Counted from the stretch's first letter, positions 42,929 through 52,991 are shown. The stretch is 64,000 nucleotides of DNA from Defluviitaleaceae bacterium (GCA_009780585.1 WQZS01000008.1:1-64000); one strand, 5' to 3'. Numbers and translations: made by a program. Notes: generated by a model not told the origin, from the letters alone.

Positions 42929-44833
42929 ATGAAATCTGAAATCCATTGTTCCTTTTTCGAACGATATCTGTGGCTCATGCGGGATGTGGTCATCCCCTAC
43001 CAGGAAAAGGTATTGCGTGACGAAATCCCGAACATAGAAAAAAGCCACGTAATCGATAATTTCAAATACGCGGCGGAGAAGATCGAAACCGGAAAAACCG
43101 ACGGCAAATTCTACGGCATGGTTTTCCAGGATTCGGACGCGGCAAAATGGCTGGAGGCCGCGGCGTATTCCCTCTCCCTTTACAAAAACGCGGAATTGGA
43201 GGAACGCTGCGACGAATTAATTGATTTAATCGGCAGAGCCCAGCACGCGGACGGTTATTTGAATACCTATTTTACGCTTAACGGTATGGAGCGGCGTTGG
43301 ACCAATTTATGCGAAGCGCATGAAATGTATTGCGCCGGGCATATGATGGAGGCCGCCGTAGCTTATGCCCAAGCGACGGGAAAAACGAAATTAATTGAAA
43401 TCATGGAAAAAATGGCGGATCATATTTATGACCGCTTTATAACAAACAGCACGGAGGGTTACCCCGGCCACCCGGAAATCGAACTCGCCCTCATGCGCAT
43501 GTACGGGTATACGGGCGATAAGAAATACCTGGCGCTCGCGGGGCATTTCATCGACGTACGGGGCGTTAACCCCCATTTCTACAGCGAGGAATATAAAAAG
43601 AGCGGCTGGCATGTATGGGGCGCACATATCCATGAGCCGGAATACGCGCAAAACGATAAACCCGTACGCGAATTGACCGAAGCGACGGGCCATTCGGTAC
43701 GGGCGGTTTACCTGTATACGGCCATGGCGGATTACGCCCGCGCTATTAATGACCCGCAGCTAAAAAAAGCCTGCGAAACCTTGTGGGAAAATATCACGCA
43801 AAAAAGGATGTATATAACGGGCGCGATCGGTTCGGCGTACGAAGGCGAAGCGTTTACCGCTGATTATCATTTACCCAACGACACCGCTTACGCCGAAACC
43901 TGTGCCTCCATCGGCTTGATCTTCTTCGCGCGTAAAATGTTGGCACTCGAAAAACGCGGCGAATACGCTGACGTAATGGAACGCGCTTTATACAACTGCG
44001 TGCTTGCCGGGGTACAACTGGACGGCACACGGTTTTTTTACGTTAATCCGCTGGAGGTTATCCCCGGTATTTCCGGTGCGGTTAAGACCCATCGCCACAC
44101 TTTGCCGCAACGTCCCGCGTGGTTTGCGTGCGCTTGCTGCCCGCCGAACGTGGCGAGGATGATCGGGTCGTTAAGCGAATATACGTGGAGCTTCGAGAAC
44201 GGTATCGCGTATTCGCACCTGTTTATTAACGGCGCGCTGGATGTTACGGAAACCCACGGCTACAAGATCATATTGGATTCGTTTTTCCCCGAAGGGGACG
44301 GGCGACTCGAATATTCCTTTGATTTAGATGATGAAGAAGGGACCGGAAAATCCGTTGACATGACGCTGGCGGTACGGTTGCCCGGGTGGAGTAAAAATAC
44401 GAAAATATTTTTAAATAATAATAAAATAAAATATATTAAAAAAAATAATTACGCCTATATAGCGGGACGCTTTACCCAAGGGGATATGGTACGCGTGGAA
44501 TTGGATATGAAAATAAAACGCGTTTACGCCAACCCCAAGGTAAACGCTAATAACGGCAAGGCCGCGTTTTCGCGCGGGCCGTTTATCTATTGCGCGGAGG
44601 GTGAGGACAATGACGGTGAAGTATTTAATTTATTTATTAATAAAAAAGGAAATATTAAATTAATAGAAAATAATATATTAAAAGCGGAAGGATATAGGAT
44701 GAAAAACAGCGGCAAATTATATTCCTACGACGCGCCGCTGTATGAACCGTATGAAATTACGTTAACCCCGTATTTTAAGTGGGGCAATCGGGGGTTAAAC
44801 GAAATGCGGGTGTGGCTGCCGGAAATCAATTAA
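42929..44833 (+). CDS. GH127 family beta-L-arabinofuranosidase-like protein
   Basis: A 634-residue cytoplasmic glycosidase of family GH127 (DUF1680), which removes beta-L-arabinofuranose with a cysteine nucleophile bound to zinc. The metal/catalytic cysteines are in AETCASIG and ACACCPPNVAR; LCEAHEMYCAGH and HVWGAHIHEPEYA are further family segments. It begins eleven bases after the pseudo-sortase gene, with AGAGGTGG before ATG. The part encoding about residues 485-600 is noticeably AT-rich. Confidence 0.93.
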   Translation: MKSEIHCSFFERYLWLMRDVVIPYQEKVLRDEIPNIEKSHVIDNFKYAAEKIETGKTDGKFYGMVFQDSDAAKWLEAAAYSLSLYKNAELEERCDELIDLIGRAQHADGYLNTYFTLNGMERRWTNLCEAHEMYCAGHMMEAAVAYAQATGKTKLIEIMEKMADHIYDRFITNSTEGYPGHPEIELALMRMYGYTGDKKYLALAGHFIDVRGVNPHFYSEEYKKSGWHVWGAHIHEPEYAQNDKPVRELTEATGHSVRAVYLYTAMADYARAINDPQLKKACETLWENITQKRMYITGAIGSAYEGEAFTADYHLPNDTAYAETCASIGLIFFARKMLALEKRGEYADVMERALYNCVLAGVQLDGTRFFYVNPLEVIPGISGAVKTHRHTLPQRPAWFACACCPPNVARMIGSLSEYTWSFENGIAYSHLFINGALDVTETHGYKIILDSFFPEGDGRLEYSFDLDDEEGTGKSVDMTLAVRLPGWSKNTKIFLNNNKIKYIKKNNYAYIAGRFTQGDMVRVELDMKIKRVYANPKVNANNGKAAFSRGPFIYCAEGEDNDGEVFNLFINKKGNIKLIENNILKAEGYRMKNSGKLYSYDAPLYEPYEITLTPYFKWGNRGLNEMRVWLPEIN

Positions 44834-44853
44834 CCGCGGCGATGTTTATGGGT

Positions 44854-45309
44854 TTATTCCAAATTATCGGTTATGGTGATACCGAGCTTCGCAAGGAATT
44901 CCCGCACCCATGTATCCCACGCGGCGTCAAGCGTTTTATCCAGCGCGAATTCCCGCTGGGCGGTGGCGGCGGTGAACGTAACGGTGTCCTTTTCGTAAAT
45001 CAAATTAAGGAATAAAGCGGCGGCGTTGGTATGGATATCGGCGGGGGCTGGGTGGGAAAAGATAATTTTCATCAGCTTGGGTTTTGTGCCGCGCTTGATT
45101 AAATCATAAACGAGGGGGCGCATGTCACCCCACGCGGAAAACGGCGCGGCTTCCGGCGCGTTTTCATTTTCCAATTTACCGGATATGGCGATATGCGTAG
45201 CGAGGGTCAACTCGGCGGCGCGGACGGAAAGGGTGTCGAATAAATCCCCGCGTAGCAATCGGTTCATAAATTCCTTGACGGCGGTTTCGTCGATTTTTAA
45301 TGACAGCAT
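44854..45309 (-). CDS. DUF5721 family protein
   Basis: A 151-residue protein of a clostridial domain family of unknown function: it begins MLSLKIDETAVKEFMNRLL and contains VRAAELTLATHIAISGKL and PFSAWGDMRPLVYDLIKRG, the pattern I associate with DUF5721. No signal peptide or metal motif. It is convergent with GH127 and divergent from recU; divergence from recU is common for this family as far as I recall. Confidence 0.75.
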   Translation of the reverse strand: MLSLKIDETAVKEFMNRLLRGDLFDTLSVRAAELTLATHIAISGKLENENAPEAAPFSAWGDMRPLVYDLIKRGTKPKLMKIIFSHPAPADIHTNAAALFLNLIYEKDTVTFTAATAQREFALDKTLDAAWDTWVREFLAKLGITITDNLE

Positions 45310-45409
45310 ATATTCCCCCGAATTAATGATAAGACGTATAATAGCCTATTTTGTATTAATTTGCGAATTTGTAACATGAATTAAGTGATTTATACGGGGA
45401 GGTGTTTTT

Positions 45410-45934
45410 ATGTCGTGGACCACGCGCGGCTTGCGCGGCAGTTTGTTTGAGGAACTGATCGAAATGACCAATCAGCTCTACCGCCAAAAGGGGCTGGCGT
45501 TGATCCAAAAGGTGCCCACACCCATCACCCCCGTGGCGGTGGACAACAAGGCGCGGACGATCACGGGCGCGTTCTTCGATAAAAAAAGCACCGTCGATTT
45601 TATCGGCGCGGCGCAGGGGTTGCCGATTTGCTTCGACGCGAAGGAAACGCGGCAATTAAATCTGCCCCTGCGCAATATCCATGACCACCAGGTTGAATTT
45701 ATGGAGGACTTCCGCAAGCAGGGGGGCGCGGCGTTTTTGTTGGTGCATTTCCATGTGAAGGGGGAGATGTACCTGTTGCCGAGCGAGACGATCGTCGCGG
45801 CGAAGGAAAGGGAAAAGAAGGGGGAGCGGAAATCGATCCCCTATGCGGATTTTGATCGGGATTTGATTGTACATAATAGGGGTGGCTTTCCTGTGCATTA
45901 CTTGGAGGCGATTAACGCTTACTTGAGCAAGTAA
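45410..45934 (+). CDS. recU: Holliday junction resolvase RecU
   Basis: A 174-residue Bacillota-specific resolvase that cuts four-way junctions in recombinational repair. Catalytic region: GSLFEELIE, KKSTVDFIGA and FDAKET, with later HQVEFM. A GGGGAGGTG site precedes ATG. Its 3' end adjoins the third palindromic element, 30 bases away. Confidence 0.93.
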   Translation: MSWTTRGLRGSLFEELIEMTNQLYRQKGLALIQKVPTPITPVAVDNKARTITGAFFDKKSTVDFIGAAQGLPICFDAKETRQLNLPLRNIHDHQVEFMEDFRKQGGAAFLLVHFHVKGEMYLLPSETIVAAKEREKKGERKSIPYADFDRDLIVHNRGGFPVHYLEAINAYLSK

Positions 45935-45964
45935 AAGGGGGGGTGTAATATATGCTGTTGTTCC

Positions 45965-46151
45965 GTGGGGCGGGGGCGGGCGGATGTTCCAACGCCGCGC
46001 TGAACGCAATCGGGCGATGAACGGCTCCGGGCGGCAAGTGGTTGTGTCGGTTGACAAGCACCCGACACCAACCACATAAGCCGCCCGTTCGCCGTTAATC
46101 GTCCGATTTCGTAGGCGCTGCTTATGGAACATCCGCCCGCCCCGCCGCCCG
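45965..46151 (-). repeat. Palindromic interspersed element, copy 3 (inverted)
   Basis: The same element in reverse orientation to copies 1 and 2. Outer arms 45965-45991 and 46125-46151. The internal stem reads GCGGC/GCCGC as in copy 2, and the apical stem has the GTGTCGG version. The flank GTTCCGTGG corresponds to the CACGGAAC flank of the other copies. It sits between the converging 3' ends of recU and an oxidoreductase gene; the same end that faces deoC and htpG faces recU here. Confidence 0.85.
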
Positions 46152-46203
46152 GGGTAATACAGGTAATTCATCCCCTTGCAACTTATCCCCAATGGAGGAC
46201 AAG

Positions 46204-47358
46204 TTAAATTTCAACCCATTCCTTCTTCCGTACGCTTTCCTCCACCGCGTCCAGCACCTTGCAGCACATGACCCCGTCGTAAAAGTCGGGGCTTGTTTTT
46301 TTATTCTTGTCGATTGCTTCCAGGAATTCGTACAGCTCATGCACGAAGGTATGCTCGTAGCCGATGACGTGCCCCGGCGGCCACCACTTATCCATATAGG
46401 GGTGCATGGGGTGGGTGACCTGGATCGTGCGGAAACCGCGCAGCCCCGATTCGTCCTCGGCGTTAAAGTATTCCAGCTCGTTGATTCGCTCAAGGTTAAA
46501 GCGGACGCTGCCCTTCGAGCCGTTGATTTCGAAGCGCAGGTCGTTGTCGTGGCCGTAGGAGAAGCGCGTCGCCTCGAAGCTGCCGAGCGCGCCGTTCGCG
46601 AATTGCGTGAGGAAAAGCGTCGCGTCGTCCACGGTGACTTCGCCCATCTTCGCGCCTTCCCGGGCCGTAGCGGAAAGGCCCGTCATTTGCTCCACAATCG
46701 GGCGTTCCTTGATGAACGTCTTTGACATACCGATGACGGCTGAAAATTCCCCCACCAGGAAGCGGGCCAAGTCGATGACGTGCGCACCCAAGTCGCCGTG
46801 GGAGCCCGAGCCGGCTACGTTCTTATCCAATCGCCACACCAGCGGGAAAGCGGGGTCCACGATCCAGTCTTGCAAATACGCGCCGCGGAAGTGGTAGATT
46901 TGCCCCAGCTTGCCCTCGTTGATCAGCTTTTTCGCCAACAGTACCGCGGGGGCGAAACGGTAGTTAAACCCGATTTGGTGCTTGACGTTATTTTCGCGCG
47001 CGGCGGCAAGCATTTCCTCGGCCATGGCTGTAGTGAGGGCGAGGGGTTTTTCGCAGAAGATATGCTTTTTATTTTCCGCCGCTTTGATCGCGACGGGATG
47101 GTGGAAGTTTGAAGGCGCGGTTATGTCAACGACGTCAACATCCTCCCGGCTTGTAAAACGCTGCCAATCCGTTTCGTATCCCTCAAACCCGAAGGTTTGC
47201 GCCGCTTCGGCTACGCCTTTTTCGTCCCGCCCGCAAATGGCCTTTAAATTAATTTTATAATCGGGCGAAAAAAACAGGGGGATACGCGCGTACGCGTTGG
47301 CGTGCGCCTTCCCCATAAATTTATAGCCCAGCAGGCCGACGTTGATTTCCTTTTTCAT
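46204..47358 (-). CDS. Gfo/Idh/MocA family oxidoreductase
   Basis: About 384 residues. Rossmann region VGLLGYKFMGKAHANAY, then APSNFHHPVA and the catalytic lysine in FCEKPLALT (EKP motif intact). The C-terminal domain has GSGSHGDLGAHVIDLARF with the active-site His. ATG at 47358 preceded by AGGGGCG; the longer frame upstream lacks a site. Such enzymes act on sugars or inositols, compatible with the glycosidases nearby. It shares the fold but is clearly a different subfamily from the enzyme at 21158. Confidence 0.9.
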   Translation of the reverse strand: MKKEINVGLLGYKFMGKAHANAYARIPLFFSPDYKINLKAICGRDEKGVAEAAQTFGFEGYETDWQRFTSREDVDVVDITAPSNFHHPVAIKAAENKKHIFCEKPLALTTAMAEEMLAAARENNVKHQIGFNYRFAPAVLLAKKLINEGKLGQIYHFRGAYLQDWIVDPAFPLVWRLDKNVAGSGSHGDLGAHVIDLARFLVGEFSAVIGMSKTFIKERPIVEQMTGLSATAREGAKMGEVTVDDATLFLTQFANGALGSFEATRFSYGHDNDLRFEINGSKGSVRFNLERINELEYFNAEDESGLRGFRTIQVTHPMHPYMDKWWPPGHVIGYEHTFVHELYEFLEAIDKNKKTSPDFYDGVMCCKVLDAVEESVRKKEWVEI

Positions 47359-47411
47359 ATACGCGCCCCTTTTCCGATTTTGTACGGATTGTACCATATA
47401 TCGGGCGTGCG

Positions 47412-50084
47412 TTAAATAAATCCCTTGCGATTGTTGGCGCGTAAAAATAATTTGCGCCCCAGGTCGAAGAAAATCACCGTCGAAGCCAGTATCAGAATCA
47501 ACGCAAGTTCACGCAAATTTAATCCCGTGGTGCGGAATACCGTGCCGCCGTGGTAAATAAGCAGAAGCTGCATGGCGGCGACAGCGAGCATAATCATAAT
47601 AAATAATTTATTTTTATTAATATATGAAAATAAATTAATTCTCGTCGTGCGGGCGTTAAGCGAATTAAATACCCCAGCGAAAATGAACAGCCCGAAAAAC
47701 GCCGTTTGCAAGTACCGCCCGTCGTTGCGGAAGAATTCGCGGAAGAAGGGAAGCGTAAGAAACGCCAAGCCAAGTACGGTTATGAAGAACCCCGTGGACA
47801 ATATTTGGCTGAACATATAGCGGTTGATAATCGGGACATTACGTTTCTTGGGGGGTTCCCGCATATATTCGGGTAAGGGGGGCTCGCCTGCGTAGGCCAG
47901 TCCCGCAAGCGTATCCATGATCATGTTGATCCACAGCATTTGGATAATCGTAACGGGCGCGTCCACCCCGATAAAAGGCCCGATAACCGAAATCCCCACG
48001 GCGCATAGGTTAATCGTCAATTGGAAAATCAAGAATTTGCGGATGCTCTTAAAAATCGTGCGCCCGTACAATACGGCTCGCACGATCGAGGCGAAGTTAT
48101 TGTCCATGATGACGATATCGCCCGCTTCCTTGGCGATTTCCGTACCGTCGCCCAAAGCGAATCCCACGTCGGCCCTTTTTAACGCGGGCGCGTCGTTGAC
48201 GCCGTCGCCCGTCATGCCCGCGACCCACCCCATTTCTTGGGCGAGCCGAACGAGGCGTCCCTTATCGGTGGGTAAGGCGCGGGCCACCACGCGCAAGTGG
48301 GGGAGGAGCGATTTTACTTCGTCATCGGTCAATGAATTTAACCGTTTGCTCGTGATTACCTGACGGGCGGTTTGGCCGCCGCTTAGTAACCCGAGCTGCG
48401 ACGCGATGCTTACCGCCGTTTCTTTGTTGTCCCCCGTGACCATCACGACCCGTACCCCCGCTTGGCGTACCTCGCGGATGGCGGCGGCGGCTTCGGGGCG
48501 GAGTTCGTCGCTGATACCCAGTACGCCTACGAGCGTGAGGTTTGTGCGCGACTGCGCTTCGGCGGGCGACGCGGCTTCACACAGGGCAAGCAAGCGCACG
48601 CCTTCGCGGGATTGCGCGGATAAGGCCGCCTTTAATTTTTGCGGATGCGGAAAAGGAACGCGTTTGCCGTTCTCGTCATAAGCGTAACGGCAGCCGAGGA
48701 GCAAAATTTCCGGCGCACCTTTTAACAGAACGATGCGGCTGTTGACCGTTTCGGGATACATTTCCCCGCGAATTTCCGTTGCCATGAATTTATCGTGTGA
48801 ATCGAAGGGTTTTGTAAAACCGCGCACAAAAATAGGCAGGCGGTGCATGTCGGGCATGATGTATTCCAGCAGGGCGCGGTCGGTCGAATTGCCGCCGATG
48901 GCCGTGGGGCGCATTTTCTTGGCGGTGACCTGCGCGGAATTATTATAGAAGCAATTCAACGCGATACGGTCACGCAATACGGGGAAGCCTTGCAGCCGAT
49001 CAATATCAATGGTTTGCCCGCGCGAGGTCGTAAACGCGGCGACGCTGAGCTTGCCGCGGGTGAGCGTACCCGTCTTGTCCGTGAACAGAATATTCAAGCT
49101 GCCCGACGTTTCGATGCCCACTAATTTGCGCACCAGCACGTTGTCCTTTAGCATACGCCGCATATTGGCCGAAAGCACGACCGTAATCATCATGGGTAAG
49201 CCTTCGGGTACGGCCATGACGATGACCGTGATGCCCAGCGTCAGCGCCGTCATTACGTCGCGTGCGAGTTGCGCGTGATTGCTCAAATACGCGGCGATGT
49301 ACTGCGGGTTAAATTGGTTTTCCAGCACGATCGCGTTGAACAGGTTGGCGAAAAAGACGATCGCCGCCGCGCCGTAACCGAAGCGGCTGATGATCTTCGC
49401 CAATCGGGTCAGGCGCGTTTTGAGGGGGCTTTCCACGGCGGCTTCCTGTATGTCGCCGGCGAGCTGTCCGTAGAACGTCGCGTCGCCTACGTTTGTGACC
49501 CGCATGATACCTTCGCCCGCGCACACGACCGACCCGCGGAACAAACCGCTGCGGGAAAGGAAATCGCGCGGGTCGCCGTCCGCGGACGGGATTTTCCTCG
49601 CTTCGTGCGCTTCGCCGTTTAACGCCGATTGGTCGACCGATATTTCCCCCGATACGATTACCCCGTCCGCGGGGACGCGTTCCCCCGCTTGGATCAAAAC
49701 GATATCGCCCGCCACGACCTCCGCGATGGGCAAATGCAGTAATTTATACCCGCGCCGTACGCGGCATTTGATTTGCGCGGCTTCCTCCTGTAATTTTTCA
49801 AAAGCGGATTCGCTCCCGTATTCGCTTAGCGTGGAAATCAACGTCGCCAGCAATACGGCGATGGCGATGCCCGCCGATTCGTACCAATTGGCGTCGCGGA
49901 ATATTAACAGAAGGTTAACCCCCAGCGCGATCATCAGTATCCGTATGATCGGATCGCCGAAGCTCGACAAATAACGCCGCAGAAAACCGACCTTTGCCTT
50001 GCGCGTCAGGGTATTTGTGCCGTATAAATCCGCGGAGGCCGAAACCTCGGCGTGCGACAATCCGGATTCGATGTTATCATGCAT
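47412..50084 (-). CDS. Ca2+-translocating-type P-type ATPase
   Basis: An 890-residue P2 ATPase. Cation N-terminal domain, A-domain motif LNGEAHE (TGES-like, changed), M4 motif AVPEGLPM, phosphorylation motif FTDKTGTLTRG, hinge TGDGVNDAP and a C-terminal half with about six membrane helices. Features fit Ca2+/Mn2+ pumps of the PMCA/SERCA group. TGES is unusual here as NGEA; the glutamate needed for dephosphorylation is kept. It is divergent from the sigma factor gene. Confidence 0.93.
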   Translation of the reverse strand: MHDNIESGLSHAEVSASADLYGTNTLTRKAKVGFLRRYLSSFGDPIIRILMIALGVNLLLIFRDANWYESAGIAIAVLLATLISTLSEYGSESAFEKLQEEAAQIKCRVRRGYKLLHLPIAEVVAGDIVLIQAGERVPADGVIVSGEISVDQSALNGEAHEARKIPSADGDPRDFLSRSGLFRGSVVCAGEGIMRVTNVGDATFYGQLAGDIQEAAVESPLKTRLTRLAKIISRFGYGAAAIVFFANLFNAIVLENQFNPQYIAAYLSNHAQLARDVMTALTLGITVIVMAVPEGLPMMITVVLSANMRRMLKDNVLVRKLVGIETSGSLNILFTDKTGTLTRGKLSVAAFTTSRGQTIDIDRLQGFPVLRDRIALNCFYNNSAQVTAKKMRPTAIGGNSTDRALLEYIMPDMHRLPIFVRGFTKPFDSHDKFMATEIRGEMYPETVNSRIVLLKGAPEILLLGCRYAYDENGKRVPFPHPQKLKAALSAQSREGVRLLALCEAASPAEAQSRTNLTLVGVLGISDELRPEAAAAIREVRQAGVRVVMVTGDNKETAVSIASQLGLLSGGQTARQVITSKRLNSLTDDEVKSLLPHLRVVARALPTDKGRLVRLAQEMGWVAGMTGDGVNDAPALKRADVGFALGDGTEIAKEAGDIVIMDNNFASIVRAVLYGRTIFKSIRKFLIFQLTINLCAVGISVIGPFIGVDAPVTIIQMLWINMIMDTLAGLAYAGEPPLPEYMREPPKKRNVPIINRYMFSQILSTGFFITVLGLAFLTLPFFREFFRNDGRYLQTAFFGLFIFAGVFNSLNARTTRINLFSYINKNKLFIMIMLAVAAMQLLLIYHGGTVFRTTGLNLRELALILILASTVIFFDLGRKLFLRANNRKGFI

Positions 50085-50221
50085 GGGTGTATGCCCCCTA
50101 TAGCGGTCAGTCCTGGTAAGACATGCTATATATATGCGGCGGCGGGGTAAGGTATAACCGAACGGGGCCGCAACCGCGGCGGATATTCTCCGTCAATACA
50201 AACGAAGGGAAGGAACCATCC

Positions 50222-50782
50222 ATGGAAGACGAAAAGATTCTCGACCTCTATTTCGCCCGTGACGAATCGGCCATACAGTTGACCGCGCAAAAATACGGCG
50301 CGTATTGCCGCGCGATCGCGATCGGTATATTACGCAACCGCGAGGATTCGATGGAATGCGTCAACGATACATACCTGCGCGCGTGGGAGGCGATCCCGCC
50401 CAAGCGGCCGACGGTCTTCCGCGTGTATTTGGGTAAGATCACGCGCAACCTGTCACTCGACAAGCACCGATGGCTCAACGCCGCGAAAAGGGGAGGCGAC
50501 ACTGTGACCGCGCTGTACGGGGAATTAAATGAATGTCTGCCCGGGACCAATACCGTCGAAGCGGAATCGGAAGCGGGGCACATCACGCAAACGATTGACA
50601 CGTCCCTGCGCAGGATGAGCCAAGAAATGCGGCTGGTGTTCATGCGGCGGTATTGGCACGCCGATTCCATCGAGGCGATCGCGGGTCGGTACCACATGAC
50701 GGAAGGCAAGGTAAAGTCCATGCTCTTCCGCGCGAGGAAGAAATTGAAAGGCGACCTTGAGGGGGAAGGGGTGTATGTATGA
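50222..50782 (+). CDS. ECF-type RNA polymerase sigma factor
   Basis: A 186-residue sigma-70 family protein. Region 2 is around NREDSMECVNDTYLRAW with the RNA polymerase/-10 contacts (NLSLDKHR ends it), and region 4 is SIEAIAGRYHMTEGKVKSMLF. The start at 50222 follows GGGAAGGAA; the frame is open upstream without other support. It overlaps the next gene by four bases, the usual sigma/anti-sigma layout. Confidence 0.92.
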   Translation: MEDEKILDLYFARDESAIQLTAQKYGAYCRAIAIGILRNREDSMECVNDTYLRAWEAIPPKRPTVFRVYLGKITRNLSLDKHRWLNAAKRGGDTVTALYGELNECLPGTNTVEAESEAGHITQTIDTSLRRMSQEMRLVFMRRYWHADSIEAIAGRYHMTEGKVKSMLFRARKKLKGDLEGEGVYV

Positions 50783-51663
50783 AAATTAACGCGGAAAAAC
50801 TATTGGATTATATCGGCCGGGTAGGGGATGACTTGGTGCTGGAATCCGAAACCGCCACGTTAAACACGGGACGGAGCAAGTATTGGGGGCAACGTTGGAC
50901 GTCCATGGCGGCGGTGTTTGTGCTGGCCGCGGTAATCGCGGGGCTGTATTTCCTGCTTCCCTCCGAGGAGCGGTACGGGGTGGGTAACCAAATGATGTTT
51001 AACGATTCCGCCGCGCCCATGGCTGCCGAATCCGTACCCATGGCGACACCCGTACCCGCGCCGGATGCGCCTCCGACCGCCGCCGCGCAGGAAGATAACC
51101 AATTATGGGGCAGCAACGATGCCGGGGGAATCCCAATCGAACAAGCGCGAATCGGCGGAGGCGCCGAAATAGAGGCCGTACCCTCGCCGTTTCTAATCGA
51201 TACGCCGTTTGTTTTGGAAGAGGGCGGCTCGCTTGTTGTTTACGGCTTCGGCGGGCGGATAGAATTCCACACACGGGGTATTACCCAAGCAATGCCGAGG
51301 ATTTATTTCGAGGGGCATTTCCCAATCGACCAACTGGAGGATGAATTCATCCACGGTTGGGTAAGCACCACGCGGGATTCCATGGAAATTAGTTTTGTCG
51401 TGGTCATGAATGAATTAATCATGGACCGCACGGACGGACCGCTCGGTATGCCTGCGGGCCCCATCGTGGAATTTGTATATACGGAAGGGGCGGGCATCAC
51501 CGATATGACGCTCCACCCCTTTGAATTTATTGAATTTGATAACGATACCACGGGAACAGACTACGAACCGCTGGAATTCGATTTCGCGGAGGAAAACGCG
51601 CTCGCCTTCGCGCAATTAATCCGTAAAGCGGAGCGGCTTGTTGACGACTACCTCAACCCGTAA
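50779..51663 (+). CDS. Putative membrane anti-sigma factor
   Basis: A 294-residue protein with a short cytoplasmic N-terminus (EKLLDYIGRVGDDLVLESE), one membrane helix (about 45-62), a Pro/Ala-rich linker, and an extracellular domain of unknown type. Position right behind the ECF sigma gene with ATGA overlap suggests it binds and inhibits that sigma factor. No zinc-binding ZAS motif is seen, so the binding mode would differ from classic anti-sigma factors. Confidence 0.75.
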   Translation: MKINAEKLLDYIGRVGDDLVLESETATLNTGRSKYWGQRWTSMAAVFVLAAVIAGLYFLLPSEERYGVGNQMMFNDSAAPMAAESVPMATPVPAPDAPPTAAAQEDNQLWGSNDAGGIPIEQARIGGGAEIEAVPSPFLIDTPFVLEEGGSLVVYGFGGRIEFHTRGITQAMPRIYFEGHFPIDQLEDEFIHGWVSTTRDSMEISFVVVMNELIMDRTDGPLGMPAGPIVEFVYTEGAGITDMTLHPFEFIEFDNDTTGTDYEPLEFDFAEENALAFAQLIRKAERLVDDYLNP

Positions 51664-52175
51664 CGCCCGATAAATATCCTTTCGCCCGCGGGCATTTTCT
51701 CGCGGCGCGTACCCGGTCCGTCGGGCTTACCGATGGGTAAGGTCGCCCACAATCGATAATCCTCAGGCGCGCCAAGTGCTTCCTTGGCGCGTTTTTGGTT
51801 GCTTACGTCGATGTAAGGGTAATCCAGCCAAAGCGACGCGTATCCCAACGCCACGGCTGCCAGCAGCATGTTTTCCGCGGCGGCGGCGTAGTCCTCCTTC
51901 GCGAAGTTGGGTACGTCGGGCGGTGTGCCGTCGGTGGTCAGTACCGCGATGGCGGCGGGCGCGGTTAATAAGCCGCCGTGCGGGATGATTCCGTATATGG
52001 GATCAAGTGCCGCGCGGTCGGGTAAAATGATCAGCCTTACGAGCTGACGGTTAGCACCGTTGGGCGCGGCGATACCCGCCAAGGCGATTTTTTCCAAGTC
52101 CGCGAAGGGTACGGGGTCGGGCAGGAAATTTTCCTTATGCGAATAGCGGGCATTGACCACGTCGAAGAATTCCAT
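51648..52175 (-). CDS. Nitroreductase family protein
   Basis: A 175-residue flavin-dependent reductase of the short nitroreductase type. N-terminal VVNARYSHKENFL holds the usual FMN-binding RxS segment, then AGIAAPNGANRQLVRLIIL, and a GYASLWLDYP segment in the second half. Shares 16 bases with the convergent anti-sigma gene at the 3' ends. Substrate unknown. Confidence 0.88.
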   Translation of the reverse strand: MEFFDVVNARYSHKENFLPDPVPFADLEKIALAGIAAPNGANRQLVRLIILPDRAALDPIYGIIPHGGLLTAPAAIAVLTTDGTPPDVPNFAKEDYAAAAENMLLAAVALGYASLWLDYPYIDVSNQKRAKEALGAPEDYRLWATLPIGKPDGPGTRREKMPAGERIFIGRYGLR

Positions 52176-52177
52176 GG

Positions 52178-52846
52178 TTACCTCCTTGTTACGACTCCCA
52201 CACCCGTTACGTTGCGGGTTAAGTCCGGATTGCCGTCATAACGTACACGGCCTGCGCCGCTGATTGTAACATCCAAGGTTTCCGATGCATAGACGTCCAC
52301 ATTGCCCGCACCCGCTACGTTGACCGTTACGGCGTTTGCCGTAAAATCGAACGCGTTGACGCTTGTTGCCCCCGCGGCGGCGATGTTCAAGCGGTTCACG
52401 CTGCCTTCCAGGGTCAGCTTCGCCGCTCCGGCGATGCCCACGTTCAGGCGGTCCGTATCCAGCGTTATGTCCGCGTTGGCCGCGCCCGAAATGTCAAGGC
52501 TGTTCAAGTCCGGCGCGGAAATAATCAAGCGTGGGGTGTTGGCGGGCGTGGTGGAAAAATTCCTGTCCGAATTAATCGTCAGTACGCCGCGCTCCGCGCC
52601 GATCTCCACATGCCTGTACAGATTCGACTGTATCTCCAGCGTGACGGAGAACGCATCCGCTTGGCGGAAAGTCATATTGTACGCGCCGTCCATTTCGATA
52701 GCCGTAAAATCCGCGGCGTCGATCGTATAAGTGACCATATTGCCCGTACCGCGTACGGTCCTTACACTCCCGCCGACGTTGATACAGCCCGTCAGCAATA
52801 CCGACGCGGTTAAAATAAGTAGTGATAAAACGAAAATCCTTTTCAT
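52178..52846 (-). CDS. GIN-domain (DUF2807) lipoprotein
   Basis: About 222 residues. Lipoprotein signal MKRIFVLSLLILTASVLLTG followed by Cys, then a head GIN domain with repeating beta strands: DLNSLDISGAANADI, NVGIAGAAKL, NIAAAGATSV, VNVAGAGNVDV and VTISGAGRVRY. The repeat gives a right-handed beta-helix-like fold. Such proteins are secreted and often lie near anti-sigma systems. Start is fixed by AGGAGGG four bases before ATG. Confidence 0.88.
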   Translation of the reverse strand: MKRIFVLSLLILTASVLLTGCINVGGSVRTVRGTGNMVTYTIDAADFTAIEMDGAYNMTFRQADAFSVTLEIQSNLYRHVEIGAERGVLTINSDRNFSTTPANTPRLIISAPDLNSLDISGAANADITLDTDRLNVGIAGAAKLTLEGSVNRLNIAAAGATSVNAFDFTANAVTVNVAGAGNVDVYASETLDVTISGAGRVRYDGNPDLTRNVTGVGVVTRR

Positions 52847-52914
52847 AATACCCTCCTGTTTGGATTTGTCTTCGGTTAATATACGGATAGATAACTGCAT
52901 TGGTATGATTATAT

Positions 52915-52949
52915 AAAAACGGACTGCCATGTTAAAAACAAGACAGTCC
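52915..52949 (-). terminator. Terminator after the GH31 gene
   Basis: On the minus strand GGACTG/CAGTCC with a long (17-base) loop and GTTTTTATA after it; on the plus strand the same stem is followed by six T, so it may work both ways. Confidence 0.6.
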
Positions 52950-52991
52950 ATTTTTTATCGAATTTTTATTTACCCGCTAGGGGTTAAGCAG

